The position numbers and the translations under genes are program-made. From DASPGX01 sp035620375 (lineage in GTDB: Bacteria; Patescibacteriota; Minisyncoccia; 2-02-FULL-40-12; GWA2-44-9), in NCBI GenBank assembly GCA_035620375.1, contig DASPGX010000007.1:1-10621 (forward strand): 10,621 nt of DNA, read 5' to 3'. The notes beneath the pieces are model-generated. The model did no database searches. It saw nothing but the letters and a program-made list of their open reading frames with translations, and had not been told where the DNA came from. Below, piece by piece: positions 5,511 through 10,621 of the stretch (positions within the stretch are counted from its first letter, which is position 1; each line of letters begins with the position of its first letter).

Positions 5511-5576
5511 TTCCAAAAACGATGCCGCGCCCCGGTGCGATTCCCGCAATCCACAAGCGTACTGCGGGGAAAAGGC

Positions 5577-5590
5577 TACAATGTCTGGGT
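5577..5590 (+). promoter_or_regulatory. Possible -10 box immediately before the 422-aa gene
   Basis: TACAAT (5577-5582, five of six) ends eight bases before ATG 5591 and no Shine-Dalgarno sequence is present. A transcript starting six to eight bases after this box would have almost no leader. No good -35 is seen 16-18 bases upstream, so confidence is modest. Confidence 0.4.
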
Positions 5591-6859
5591 ATGGACCACA
5601 CCGACCCCTATCAGAAACTGGCGCGGCTTCTGCGCACCAAGCCCGAGCGCCTGACGAAGCTGGCCAAGGACATGACTGATCTGACCGGACAGGCGGGAGT
5701 TGTGGAGGATATCGTCCGGCAGAATGAAATCGTCCTGGAGCAGACGCTCAACGGCCTGGGGCTGGCGCGCTCGGACAGCGCGCAGGCCGTGCAGACGGGC
5801 CTCGTGCACCGGCTCGTGCACCTGGACCAGCAGCTGTACAACCTCATCGGCAGGCCCAATTTGTCGCACATGAACGAGGCGTGCGAACAGCTCATTAACA
5901 CGGTGCGCCGGGTCTATACGCCGGCCAAAGGGATGTTCATCCGGCAAGACCGTGCCATTGAACTGCTGGGCCAGTATCCGCCGAATAATCTTCTGGAGCA
6001 TTTCGGGTACGCGAATGTGCGTGAACTCATCGACAAGGAGGGATTCGCCCCGGTCATGGCGTCTCTGCGGTTCACGCAGCCCCAGCAGTGGATGCACCAG
6101 TTCTTCGATATCGCCTACAGCAGGCTGACGAAGGACGATTTTGAAGACCGCGAGGTGGATCTCATCATCCTGGACAAAAAGTGGCTGGATGTCGCCGAGA
6201 AGTTCCTGAAGAAAAAGTACCACAACGTCTCGCACCTCAAGGAGCACGGCATTATCTTCATCATCCCGCTGAGCATTGATACTCCCGGGGAGACGCTCCG
6301 GCTGTTCACGTTGCTCCTGCACTACCTGCACGAGGTGCCGTACTACTCTTCGCTGTTCCGGCAATATGAGGACGCGCCGGACTTTCCGGAGAAGGTGAAG
6401 TCCCTGCTCCGCGGTGATGTCCCTTCCGGACCGATGCCCGACGGCAACCATATCACCTGGCGGGTCATTCAGCGGTATCTGGCCAAAGACAATGCCGACG
6501 ACTTCAGACTCCTTGAACCCCATGTCTCTCCCGAAGCCGAGCACTGGGTGCATGCGGAGCAGGACATGTCGCGCCTGGCGCGCATCCTCGGCAAGGAGGA
6601 CGGCTGGCTGGATGTCGGCTGGTGGAAGGGGCTGGATTTCGTCGGCGACTACTTCAAGGACAATCAGGGCCGCGAGGTGCTCGTGAGCTTTGACCTCATC
6701 GACCTGCTCATGTCGCTCGTGCAGAAGGAGCGCATCAAATACCTGTACCATCAGCAGGAGGCGCTCTGGAACAAGATTTTCGTGGAGTACATGGGGCGCG
6801 AAAAGATGGAACAGCTCATCGCGGAGAACATTTTTTCCGGATTCATCCGGCTCAAATGA
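5591..6859 (+). CDS. Conserved-looking hypothetical protein, 422 aa
   Basis: I do not recognise a family. The protein is soluble-looking, with no signal peptide and no clear membrane helix (the most hydrophobic stretches are GIIFIIPLSI near residue 219 and the Leu-rich LRLFTLLLHYLHEV near 235). It is mostly amphipathic helix in appearance, acidic/basic balanced, rich in Trp/Tyr/His in the C-terminal half (for example WLDVGWWKGLDFVGDYF). No HExxH, Walker A, helix-turn-helix signature or Cys cluster was found. The frame stays open upstream to 5120, but that part translates the GC-rich structured-RNA region into Ala/Gly/Arg-rich sequence unlike the rest, so ATG 5591 is taken as start. The aldolase gene begins one base after its TGA, implying a shared operon and perhaps a role linked to sugar-phosphate metabolism (inference). 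Confidence 0.8.
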   Translation: MDHTDPYQKLARLLRTKPERLTKLAKDMTDLTGQAGVVEDIVRQNEIVLEQTLNGLGLARSDSAQAVQTGLVHRLVHLDQQLYNLIGRPNLSHMNEACEQLINTVRRVYTPAKGMFIRQDRAIELLGQYPPNNLLEHFGYANVRELIDKEGFAPVMASLRFTQPQQWMHQFFDIAYSRLTKDDFEDREVDLIILDKKWLDVAEKFLKKKYHNVSHLKEHGIIFIIPLSIDTPGETLRLFTLLLHYLHEVPYYSSLFRQYEDAPDFPEKVKSLLRGDVPSGPMPDGNHITWRVIQRYLAKDNADDFRLLEPHVSPEAEHWVHAEQDMSRLARILGKEDGWLDVGWWKGLDFVGDYFKDNQGREVLVSFDLIDLLMSLVQKERIKYLYHQQEALWNKIFVEYMGREKMEQLIAENIFSGFIRLK

Positions 6860-6860
6860 C

Positions 6861-7715
6861 ATGAAAACGCTCGGCGACTATTTCAAGGACGCCAAGAAGC
6901 AGGGGTGGGCCATCGGCCACTTCAACTTCGCGACGGCCGACGTCCTGCGCGCCGTCGTTGCGGGCGCCAAGGAGGGCGGTGCGCCGTGCGTGATGGTAGG
7001 CACCAGCCCCGGCGAATCCAAATTCCTCGGCATGCATCAGGCCGCGGCGCTCGTGAACGCCGTGCGCAAGGAGACGGGGTTCCCCGTGTTCCTGAACGCG
7101 GACCACTTCAAGACGGTCAAAGACTGCAGGGCCGCCGTGGACGCGGGATACGACACGGTGCTCTTTGACGGCGGGGGACTCGTCTTTGAACAGAACGTCT
7201 CCGAAACGCGCGACGTCTGGAATTATGCGAAGACGAAGGGCGGCATCATGGTGGAGGCGGAGCTGGGGTATCTGAAGGGTTCCTCGCAGGTGCAAAAGTC
7301 CGTGACCATCGGGCCGGACGACTACACGAACCCCGACGAGGCGGAAAGTTTCGTGAAGCGGACCGGCGTGGAGCGGCTGGCGGTCGTGTTCGGGAACATC
7401 CACGGCATCGTTACGGAGCAACAGGAGCGGCTGGATATTCCGCACCTCAAGGACATTGCGGCCTCGGTGCCGGGCGCGTACCTCGTTCTGCACGGCGCAT
7501 CAGGCCTTCCCGACGCGCAGGTGCGCGACGCGATTCTCGCCGGCATCACGAACGTGCATTTCAATACCGAACTGCGCGTCGCCTACGCGACCTCGTTGCG
7601 CGAGCAGCTGCAGAACCACCCGGACGAGACGACGCCGTACAAGTTCCTGGAGCCCGCGGTGAAAGCAGTGCAGGAGGTCGTGCGGGCCAAGACCCGCGTC
7701 TTCATGGGGAATTGA
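6861..7715 (+). CDS. fba: Class II (zinc) fructose-bisphosphate aldolase family protein
   Basis: A 284-aa TIM-barrel enzyme, usual length for the family, which splits fructose 1,6-bisphosphate (or a related ketose bisphosphate) into dihydroxyacetone phosphate and an aldehyde phosphate. Visible are NADHFK (79-84; catalytic Asp81 and zinc ligand His82), LFDGGG (101-106), VEAELGYL (131-138; Glu132/134), FGNIHG (177-182, zinc ligand His181), LHGASG (210-215, zinc ligand His211) and the substrate-phosphate loop INVHFNTELR near 229-239. It differs from textbook members in DHFK for DHG and NIHG for TVHG, so tagatose-bisphosphate or another substrate is possible. ATG follows the previous stop by one base with no strong ribosome binding site, consistent with reinitiation. 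The next operon's -35 box overlaps its TGA stop. Confidence 0.88.
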   Translation: MKTLGDYFKDAKKQGWAIGHFNFATADVLRAVVAGAKEGGAPCVMVGTSPGESKFLGMHQAAALVNAVRKETGFPVFLNADHFKTVKDCRAAVDAGYDTVLFDGGGLVFEQNVSETRDVWNYAKTKGGIMVEAELGYLKGSSQVQKSVTIGPDDYTNPDEAESFVKRTGVERLAVVFGNIHGIVTEQQERLDIPHLKDIAASVPGAYLVLHGASGLPDAQVRDAILAGITNVHFNTELRVAYATSLREQLQNHPDETTPYKFLEPAVKAVQEVVRAKTRVFMGN

Positions 7716-7740
7716 CCTCCTTCGGTTTCTATAGTATTAT
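7712..7740 (+). promoter_or_regulatory. Promoter of the secreted peptidase operon
   Basis: TTGACC (7712-7717), a 17-base spacer and TATTAT (7735-7740) match the sigma70 consensus five of six at each box. The -35 lies on the stop codon of the aldolase gene. Transcription would start near 7747, giving a leader of about 30 bases that includes AAAGGAGG at 7761-7768. Confidence 0.8.
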
Positions 7741-7776
7741 GTAGCTCTGTTCGCGAACAAAAAGGAGGACGCGAAG

Positions 7777-8997
7777 ATGATAAAGAGGACAGTTGCCGCC
7801 GCACTGGCGGTTTTCTTGTGCGCAGCGCTGGGCCATGCCCGGCCGCGCGCCCAGGGGTGCTCACTGAGCGGCGCGGCGATGGGCGGCGGAGGCGGCATCC
7901 AGCTCATCTGGCCTTCCGGGAACCGCATGCTGGACGAGTCGTTCCAGGCCGAAGGGATGCTGATGGTGCGGGTTTTCGGACTCTCGCCGCGTATGTTTTT
8001 CTTCGACGACGGCAACGCCCCGAACGCGATGGCGACCTCGCAGGTCGTCAATCAGATGGGCCCTCACGGAACACTGCTCATCGGCCTCTCGCTGGTCCAG
8101 TCGGAACTGGCGGACAACCACGGGGAGGCGTTCTCGCTGGTCGCCATCCTGGCGCACGAGTTCGCGCACCTTCTTCAGTTCAGCCAGCGTGTGCAGGCGC
8201 CGACGCCGGTCATGGAGCTCCAGGCGGACTTCATCGCGGGGTGGTATCTGGGGTTCAAGAGCCGGTTCATGTACATGGACGTGCAGGACGCCTTCCGCGC
8301 GTTCTTCAGCCGCGGCGATTACGAGTTCAACTCTCCGAACCACCACGGCACGCCGGAGCAGCGGCTGGCGGCAATCCAGAGCGGCTTCGCGGCCGCGTCA
8401 CAGGGCGCCGACCTGCGCCAGGCATTCATGGCCGGCGGGCAGTTCGCCGTCCGGCTGATGGAGGGCAGGGGCGCGATGGGGGATGACGGTTCGGGGGGAT
8501 TCGGCGGAACGGACAACGGTCCGGGACGCGGTTCACCTCCGCCCGTCACCGCACCGCGGCGCGCCGAACGGACGAACGAGACGATGACATGCGGGCAAGC
8601 CGCGGAGTTCTTCGTCAGGAACAGGGGAACGCGGAGTTTCTGTTCCGGCGAGGACGACCGTTCCCGTTATACGGGGCCACTCGTTTCGCTCTCGGGCGTC
8701 ACCGGGACGCTCTGGGACCAGGAGTGCAGGGAGGACGAACTTGCCGAGGCATTCCTCGTATACGAAGGACTGACCGTAGACCAGGTTGTCCGGGAGCTTC
8801 AGGACTGCGCGGAATCGGTCCCTGCAGGCGCGGTCCCGAAACTGGAAAGCGGGGGGCGGCTCCTGGTGATGGAGACCCCCGATTCGCCGTGGGTTCTCGT
8901 CATCGCGGCGGAGCCCAAGGAGGTCCGCAGGTTCGTCGGAGGCAAATGGGTTTCGGGCATCCGCGTGGATGTCATGGTCGCGAAGCATGAGCAGTAG
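7777..8997 (+). CDS. Secreted putative zinc metallopeptidase with Cys-containing C-terminal domain
   Basis: A 406-aa protein with a Sec signal peptide (KR, hydrophobic core 6-18, likely cut after ALGHA at about 21). LAHEFAHLLQ (125-134) contains HExxH. It is followed by MELQADFIAGWYLG (146-159), whose Glu/Asp is a plausible third zinc ligand, and HHGTPEQRLAAIQSGF (189-204). The ELQAD and GTxEQR pairing recalls putative neutral zinc metallopeptidases of the YpfJ type (PF04228) and, more distantly, M48. Residues 230-262 form a Gly/Pro linker. Residues 270-400 form a second domain with four Cys (272, 289, 317, 344), able to make two disulfides outside the cell; I do not recognise it. The start is set by AAAGGAGG eight bases upstream. 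A second secreted protein follows 13 bases later in the same operon. Confidence 0.8.
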   Translation: MIKRTVAAALAVFLCAALGHARPRAQGCSLSGAAMGGGGGIQLIWPSGNRMLDESFQAEGMLMVRVFGLSPRMFFFDDGNAPNAMATSQVVNQMGPHGTLLIGLSLVQSELADNHGEAFSLVAILAHEFAHLLQFSQRVQAPTPVMELQADFIAGWYLGFKSRFMYMDVQDAFRAFFSRGDYEFNSPNHHGTPEQRLAAIQSGFAAASQGADLRQAFMAGGQFAVRLMEGRGAMGDDGSGGFGGTDNGPGRGSPPPVTAPRRAERTNETMTCGQAAEFFVRNRGTRSFCSGEDDRSRYTGPLVSLSGVTGTLWDQECREDELAEAFLVYEGLTVDQVVRELQDCAESVPAGAVPKLESGGRLLVMETPDSPWVLVIAAEPKEVRRFVGGKWVSGIRVDVMVAKHEQ

Positions 8998-9010
8998 AAA
9001 GGAGCAGCGA

Positions 9011-9610
9011 ATGAAAAGACTGATTCCGGCGGTTGCCGCCGTGCTGGTTTTCGGAGCCGGCGGACCGGCCGTTGCCGGGGATGTGGACCTTCCGGCGCTC
9101 TCGGCGTGGCTCTGCGAGGTTCTGCCCGGCGGGGAGCCGCAGAACCGCCTGGATTCGTTCCCCGGCGCGCCCGGCGGAACCGTCCGGCAAACCAAGAACG
9201 GCGAACCGTTCGTCCTCAGGAGCGGGAAGGGCACCGGCACGCTCCGCTACGAGTGGACATACGTACAGGATGACTGGAAAGTCACCTGGAATTTCAGCCG
9301 GCGGACGCGGCGCGGAAGGACGAGCACCTACGGGTTCACGCTCTCCATCCGGCCCTCGTCGCGCGGCACTCCCAAGTCGTTTATCTTCACGAGCGAGGAG
9401 CAGGCGGCCGACTGGCTGTCCCGGCTCGGCGGCGGGTACCGTACCGAGGATGACGACGAGGGATACCTGTACGCCCGGGACGCGTGGGATGCCGACTACG
9501 AAGGCTACGGCTGGGAGGTCGGGGTCAACGTGGGAGAGCAGGTCCTCAACGTGGACATGTTCGACCCGGTGAACATCCGGGAAGCCCGCCGGTTCTGCAG
9601 CATCGACTGA
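9011..9610 (+). CDS. Secreted hypothetical protein, operon partner of the metallopeptidase
   Basis: A 199-aa protein with a signal peptide (MKRLIPAVAAVLVFGAG, likely cut after VAG at about 22). The mature part is rich in Trp, Tyr and Gly and looks beta-rich, with runs such as YEWTYVQDDWKVTWNFSRR (80-98) and YEGYGWEVGVNV (163-174). Only two Cys remain (35 and 196), close to the two ends of the mature chain, as if one disulfide tied the termini. No family is recognised. ATG 9011 has AAAGGAG six bases upstream and a signal peptide directly after it, so an upstream in-frame ATG at 8969 inside the peptidase gene is not used. It could be a substrate, inhibitor or chaperone-like partner of the peptidase (inference from the operon). 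A strong terminator follows. Confidence 0.8.
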   Translation: MKRLIPAVAAVLVFGAGGPAVAGDVDLPALSAWLCEVLPGGEPQNRLDSFPGAPGGTVRQTKNGEPFVLRSGKGTGTLRYEWTYVQDDWKVTWNFSRRTRRGRTSTYGFTLSIRPSSRGTPKSFIFTSEEQAADWLSRLGGGYRTEDDDEGYLYARDAWDADYEGYGWEVGVNVGEQVLNVDMFDPVNIREARRFCSID

Positions 9611-9617
9611 CGGTGCG

Positions 9618-9653
9618 GGCCCGTTCCCCTCGGGGAACGGGCCTTTAACTTTT
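9618..9653 (+). terminator. Strong rho-independent terminator of the secreted operon
   Basis: GGCCCGTTCCCC (9618-9629) pairs perfectly with GGGGAACGGGCC (9632-9643), realistically an 11-bp stem with a CTCG loop, followed by TTTAACTTTT. It begins seven bases after the TGA stop. Confidence 0.9.
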
Positions 9654-9690
9654 ATGAATCAGTGGTATAATATTCGTCCGGAGGTTTCTT
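9644..9690 (+). promoter_or_regulatory. Promoter and ribosome binding site for the TTG-started gene
   Basis: TATAAT at 9666-9671 with a TGG extension is a perfect -10; a poor -35-like TTTAAC (9644-9649) overlaps the preceding terminator's T tract, so an extended -10 promoter is likely. GGAGG at 9680-9684 lies six bases before TTG 9691, which fixes that unusual start codon. Confidence 0.72.
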
Positions 9691-9981
9691 TTGGCACAGG
9701 ATTGGACGGCCAAGCGGGCCCGCCGTGAGAACGGTCGCTGGATGCGGTACGCCATCTGGGCGTGGGTGCTCGCGGGACTGATGCAGTCCGCCGCGCTGTA
9801 CCGCGTTCTGCAGATGCCCGACGGGGGAGTGAAGGTACGGGTGACTCTGGAGGATACGTACTTCACGTATCCGGACGGGACCGAGGTGGTCGTGGACCGT
9901 TGGACGGGACTGACCACCGTCATCCGACCGGATGGGACGGTCTGTATCGGAGAACACTGCAGGAAGTACGACCCGCGATGA
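9691..9981 (+). CDS. Small single-pass membrane protein, unknown function
   Basis: A 96-aa protein starting at TTG, supported by GGAGG six bases upstream and a perfect -10 box just before. A basic N-terminus (KRARRENGR) is followed by one hydrophobic segment (about residues 19-39, with Trp and Tyr at its ends). The rest is a hydrophilic, beta-like tail containing two similar YPDGTEVVVDRWTGLTTV and RPDGTVCIGEHC stretches (60-77, 79-90), with Cys85 and Cys90. By the positive-inside rule the basic N-terminus should be cytoplasmic and the tail outside. The repeated PDGT unit suggests a tiny two-blade strand repeat. No family is recognised. Its stop codon lies in the loop of a terminator hairpin. 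Confidence 0.72.
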   Translation: MAQDWTAKRARRENGRWMRYAIWAWVLAGLMQSAALYRVLQMPDGGVKVRVTLEDTYFTYPDGTEVVVDRWTGLTTVIRPDGTVCIGEHCRKYDPR

Positions 9982-9996
9982 GCGGGTCTTCGTTTC
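9970..9996 (+). terminator. Terminator overlapping the stop codon of the small membrane protein gene
   Basis: GACCCGC (9970-9976) and GCGGGTC (9982-9988) form a 7-bp stem whose 5-base loop includes the TGA stop; TTCGTTTC follows. The T tract is interrupted, so strength is moderate. A terminating ribosome would block the stem, which is unusual. Confidence 0.6.
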
Positions 9997-10161
9997 GTAT
10001 GGGTGCCTTAAGCCTAAACAGTATTGACGTTCCTGCGGGCATTTTGTTACCGTTAGCCTCAATTTGGCGCGTAAAACGGGGATTTCGGGAAGTTTGACAT
10101 TATGCTTCTCCGTGTGGTATAATTATTCCTAAGTTTCGTAACCTAATCTACCTAATCCATC
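9997..10161 (+). promoter_or_regulatory. Intergenic stretch with a near-perfect promoter and a leader lacking a ribosome binding site
   Basis: TTGACA (10094-10099), 18 bases and TATAAT (10118-10123) with a TGG extension match the consensus perfectly at both boxes. The transcript should start near 10130. The leader of about 32 bases has no Shine-Dalgarno sequence; instead it holds a 9-base near-repeat ACCTAATCT/ACCTAATCC at 10141-10158. Nothing else is seen in 9997-10093, which is more AT-rich than the coding DNA. Confidence 0.8.
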
Positions 10162-10621
10162 ATGACCAGTTTCATCAGTCCCCGTCGTATCAATAAAATC
10201 ACCGCCATTCTGGCGGGTTTCACGGTTGTCGCTCTGGCAATTGGACCGGTCCCTCCGCAGTTTGCGGGTGCGGATCACGACCCGTTCGGTGGTGAGCAAC
10301 TCACGAATGTGCCCATTTGTCACAGTGGCAATGGTACGAACTATGCAACTCCCAATACTCCTCCGAGCGTGAGTTCCATCGTGGGTGGCTCTGGTCACGG
10401 TGGCCACCAGTACGACATTATTCCGCCTTTTCACTATGACGATGATGGTGAGGACGCGACTTATCCCGGTCAGAATTGGGACGAGGAGCACATCGCAATC
10501 TATAACGATGGCGCGTGTGATGGACCAGTAGCGACCCCGACTCCTGAACCGACCCCCACACCGACCCCGGAGCCTACGCCGACTCCTACCCCCGAGCCGA
10601 CTCCGACCCCGACTCCTGAGC
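10162..10621 (+). CDS. Secreted/surface protein with CH...GHGxH...DIIPPF domain and Pro-Thr-Glu repeat tail (3' truncated)
   Basis: The frame opens at ATG 10162 and runs off the window, 153 codons so far. Residues 1-37 are a basic N-terminus plus hydrophobic core, likely cut after QFAGA. Residues 50-119 contain VPICHSGNGTNY, GSGHGGHQYDIIPPF (76-90), YPGQNW (101-106) and a late Cys119. From memory, this CH..T..N.Y...GHGxHxxDIIPP...NW...C pattern recurs in secreted proteins of CPR and other bacteria without known function; the His and Cys could bind metal or form a disulfide. From residue 125 it enters PTPTPTPEP repeats (10534 onward), typical of an extended wall or surface spacer. Codon use is less GC-rich (many GGT, ACT, CAT-type third positions) than in the neighbours, which may reflect high expression or transfer. 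No ribosome binding site precedes the ATG. Confidence 0.78.
   Translation, partial: MTSFISPRRINKITAILAGFTVVALAIGPVPPQFAGADHDPFGGEQLTNVPICHSGNGTNYATPNTPPSVSSIVGGSGHGGHQYDIIPPFHYDDDGEDATYPGQNWDEEHIAIYNDGACDGPVATPTPEPTPTPTPEPTPTPTPEPTPTPTPE
10534..10621 (+). repeat. 24-base coding repeat for Pro-Thr-Pro-Glu units
   Basis: Successive 8-residue units PTPTPTPE (24 bases) continue to the window edge, with about 3.5 units visible. Third codon positions vary between units (ACC/ACT/ACG/ACA, CCG/CCT/CCC, GAG/GAA), so the amino acid pattern is kept while the DNA has diverged. That argues for selection on the protein rather than recent DNA slippage. Confidence 0.85.

Noticed and set aside
5120..5590. Long upstream in-frame extension of the 422-aa gene on the plus strand
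   Set aside because: It translates to Ala/Gly/Arg-rich sequence over the hairpin-dense region, has no ribosome binding site, and crosses a strong opposing promoter; open frames are expected by chance in such GC-rich DNA.
6640..6895. GDYFKD found in both the 422-aa protein and the start of the aldolase, as a possible duplication
   Set aside because: The match is limited to about six residues with no similarity on either side; likely chance.
10534..10621. CRISPR-like or tandem satellite array at the right edge
   Set aside because: The 24-base periodicity is explained by in-frame Pro-Thr-Glu coding with diverged third positions; there are no spacers.

Overview
This is a GC-rich, tightly packed bacterial window. 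It carries sigma70-type promoters (TTGACA/TATAAT-like), Shine-Dalgarno sites, ATGA overlaps and stem-loop terminators. TGA acts as a normal stop for several intact genes, so this is not a TGA-recoded lineage. Short genes, divergent single-copy sugar-phosphate enzymes, hypothetical secreted proteins and intergenic word repeats resemble Patescibacteria/CPR genomes (perhaps Peribacteria or Peregrinibacteria). That placement is an inference; no rRNA or marker gene is present.

Layout. 1-783 (+) is the 3' part of a thioredoxin-reductase/AhpF-like flavoprotein. 784-991 has no convincing gene but several inverted repeats. 1032-1884 (-) is a two-gene operon, a PspC-domain membrane protein then a GRDP-like protein with a Cys/Gly ladder tail. 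It has a clear promoter (1916-1944) and terminator (992-1025). Divergent from it, 2003-4142 (+) holds rpiB, an epimerase overlapping it by four bases, and a PfkB sugar kinase. 4203-4952 (-) is an M50 site-2-type membrane protease. About 5046-5474 (-) has a near-consensus promoter, dense hairpins, no credible ORF and a 3' helix followed by UUUU. I read it as an unrecognised structured RNA of about 430 nt. 5591-7715 (+) is a two-gene unit: an unrecognised 422-aa protein one base upstream of a class II fructose-bisphosphate aldolase. 7777-9610 (+) is an operon of two secreted proteins, the first a putative zinc metallopeptidase. 9691-9981 (+) is a small one-pass membrane protein with a TTG start. 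10162-10621 (+) is the 5' part of a secreted or surface protein entering a Pro/Thr/Glu repeat tail that runs out of the window.

How it fits together. RpiB, the epimerase, the PfkB kinase and the aldolase are consistent with interconversion of pentose and hexose phosphates, and the reductase with thiol redox balance. The right third is export- and envelope-oriented (secreted peptidase, its secreted partner, membrane protein, repeat-tailed surface protein). The strongest candidates for something undescribed are the structured RNA at 5046-5474 and the inverted repeat that contains the TTG start codon of the PfkB gene (3143-3166).
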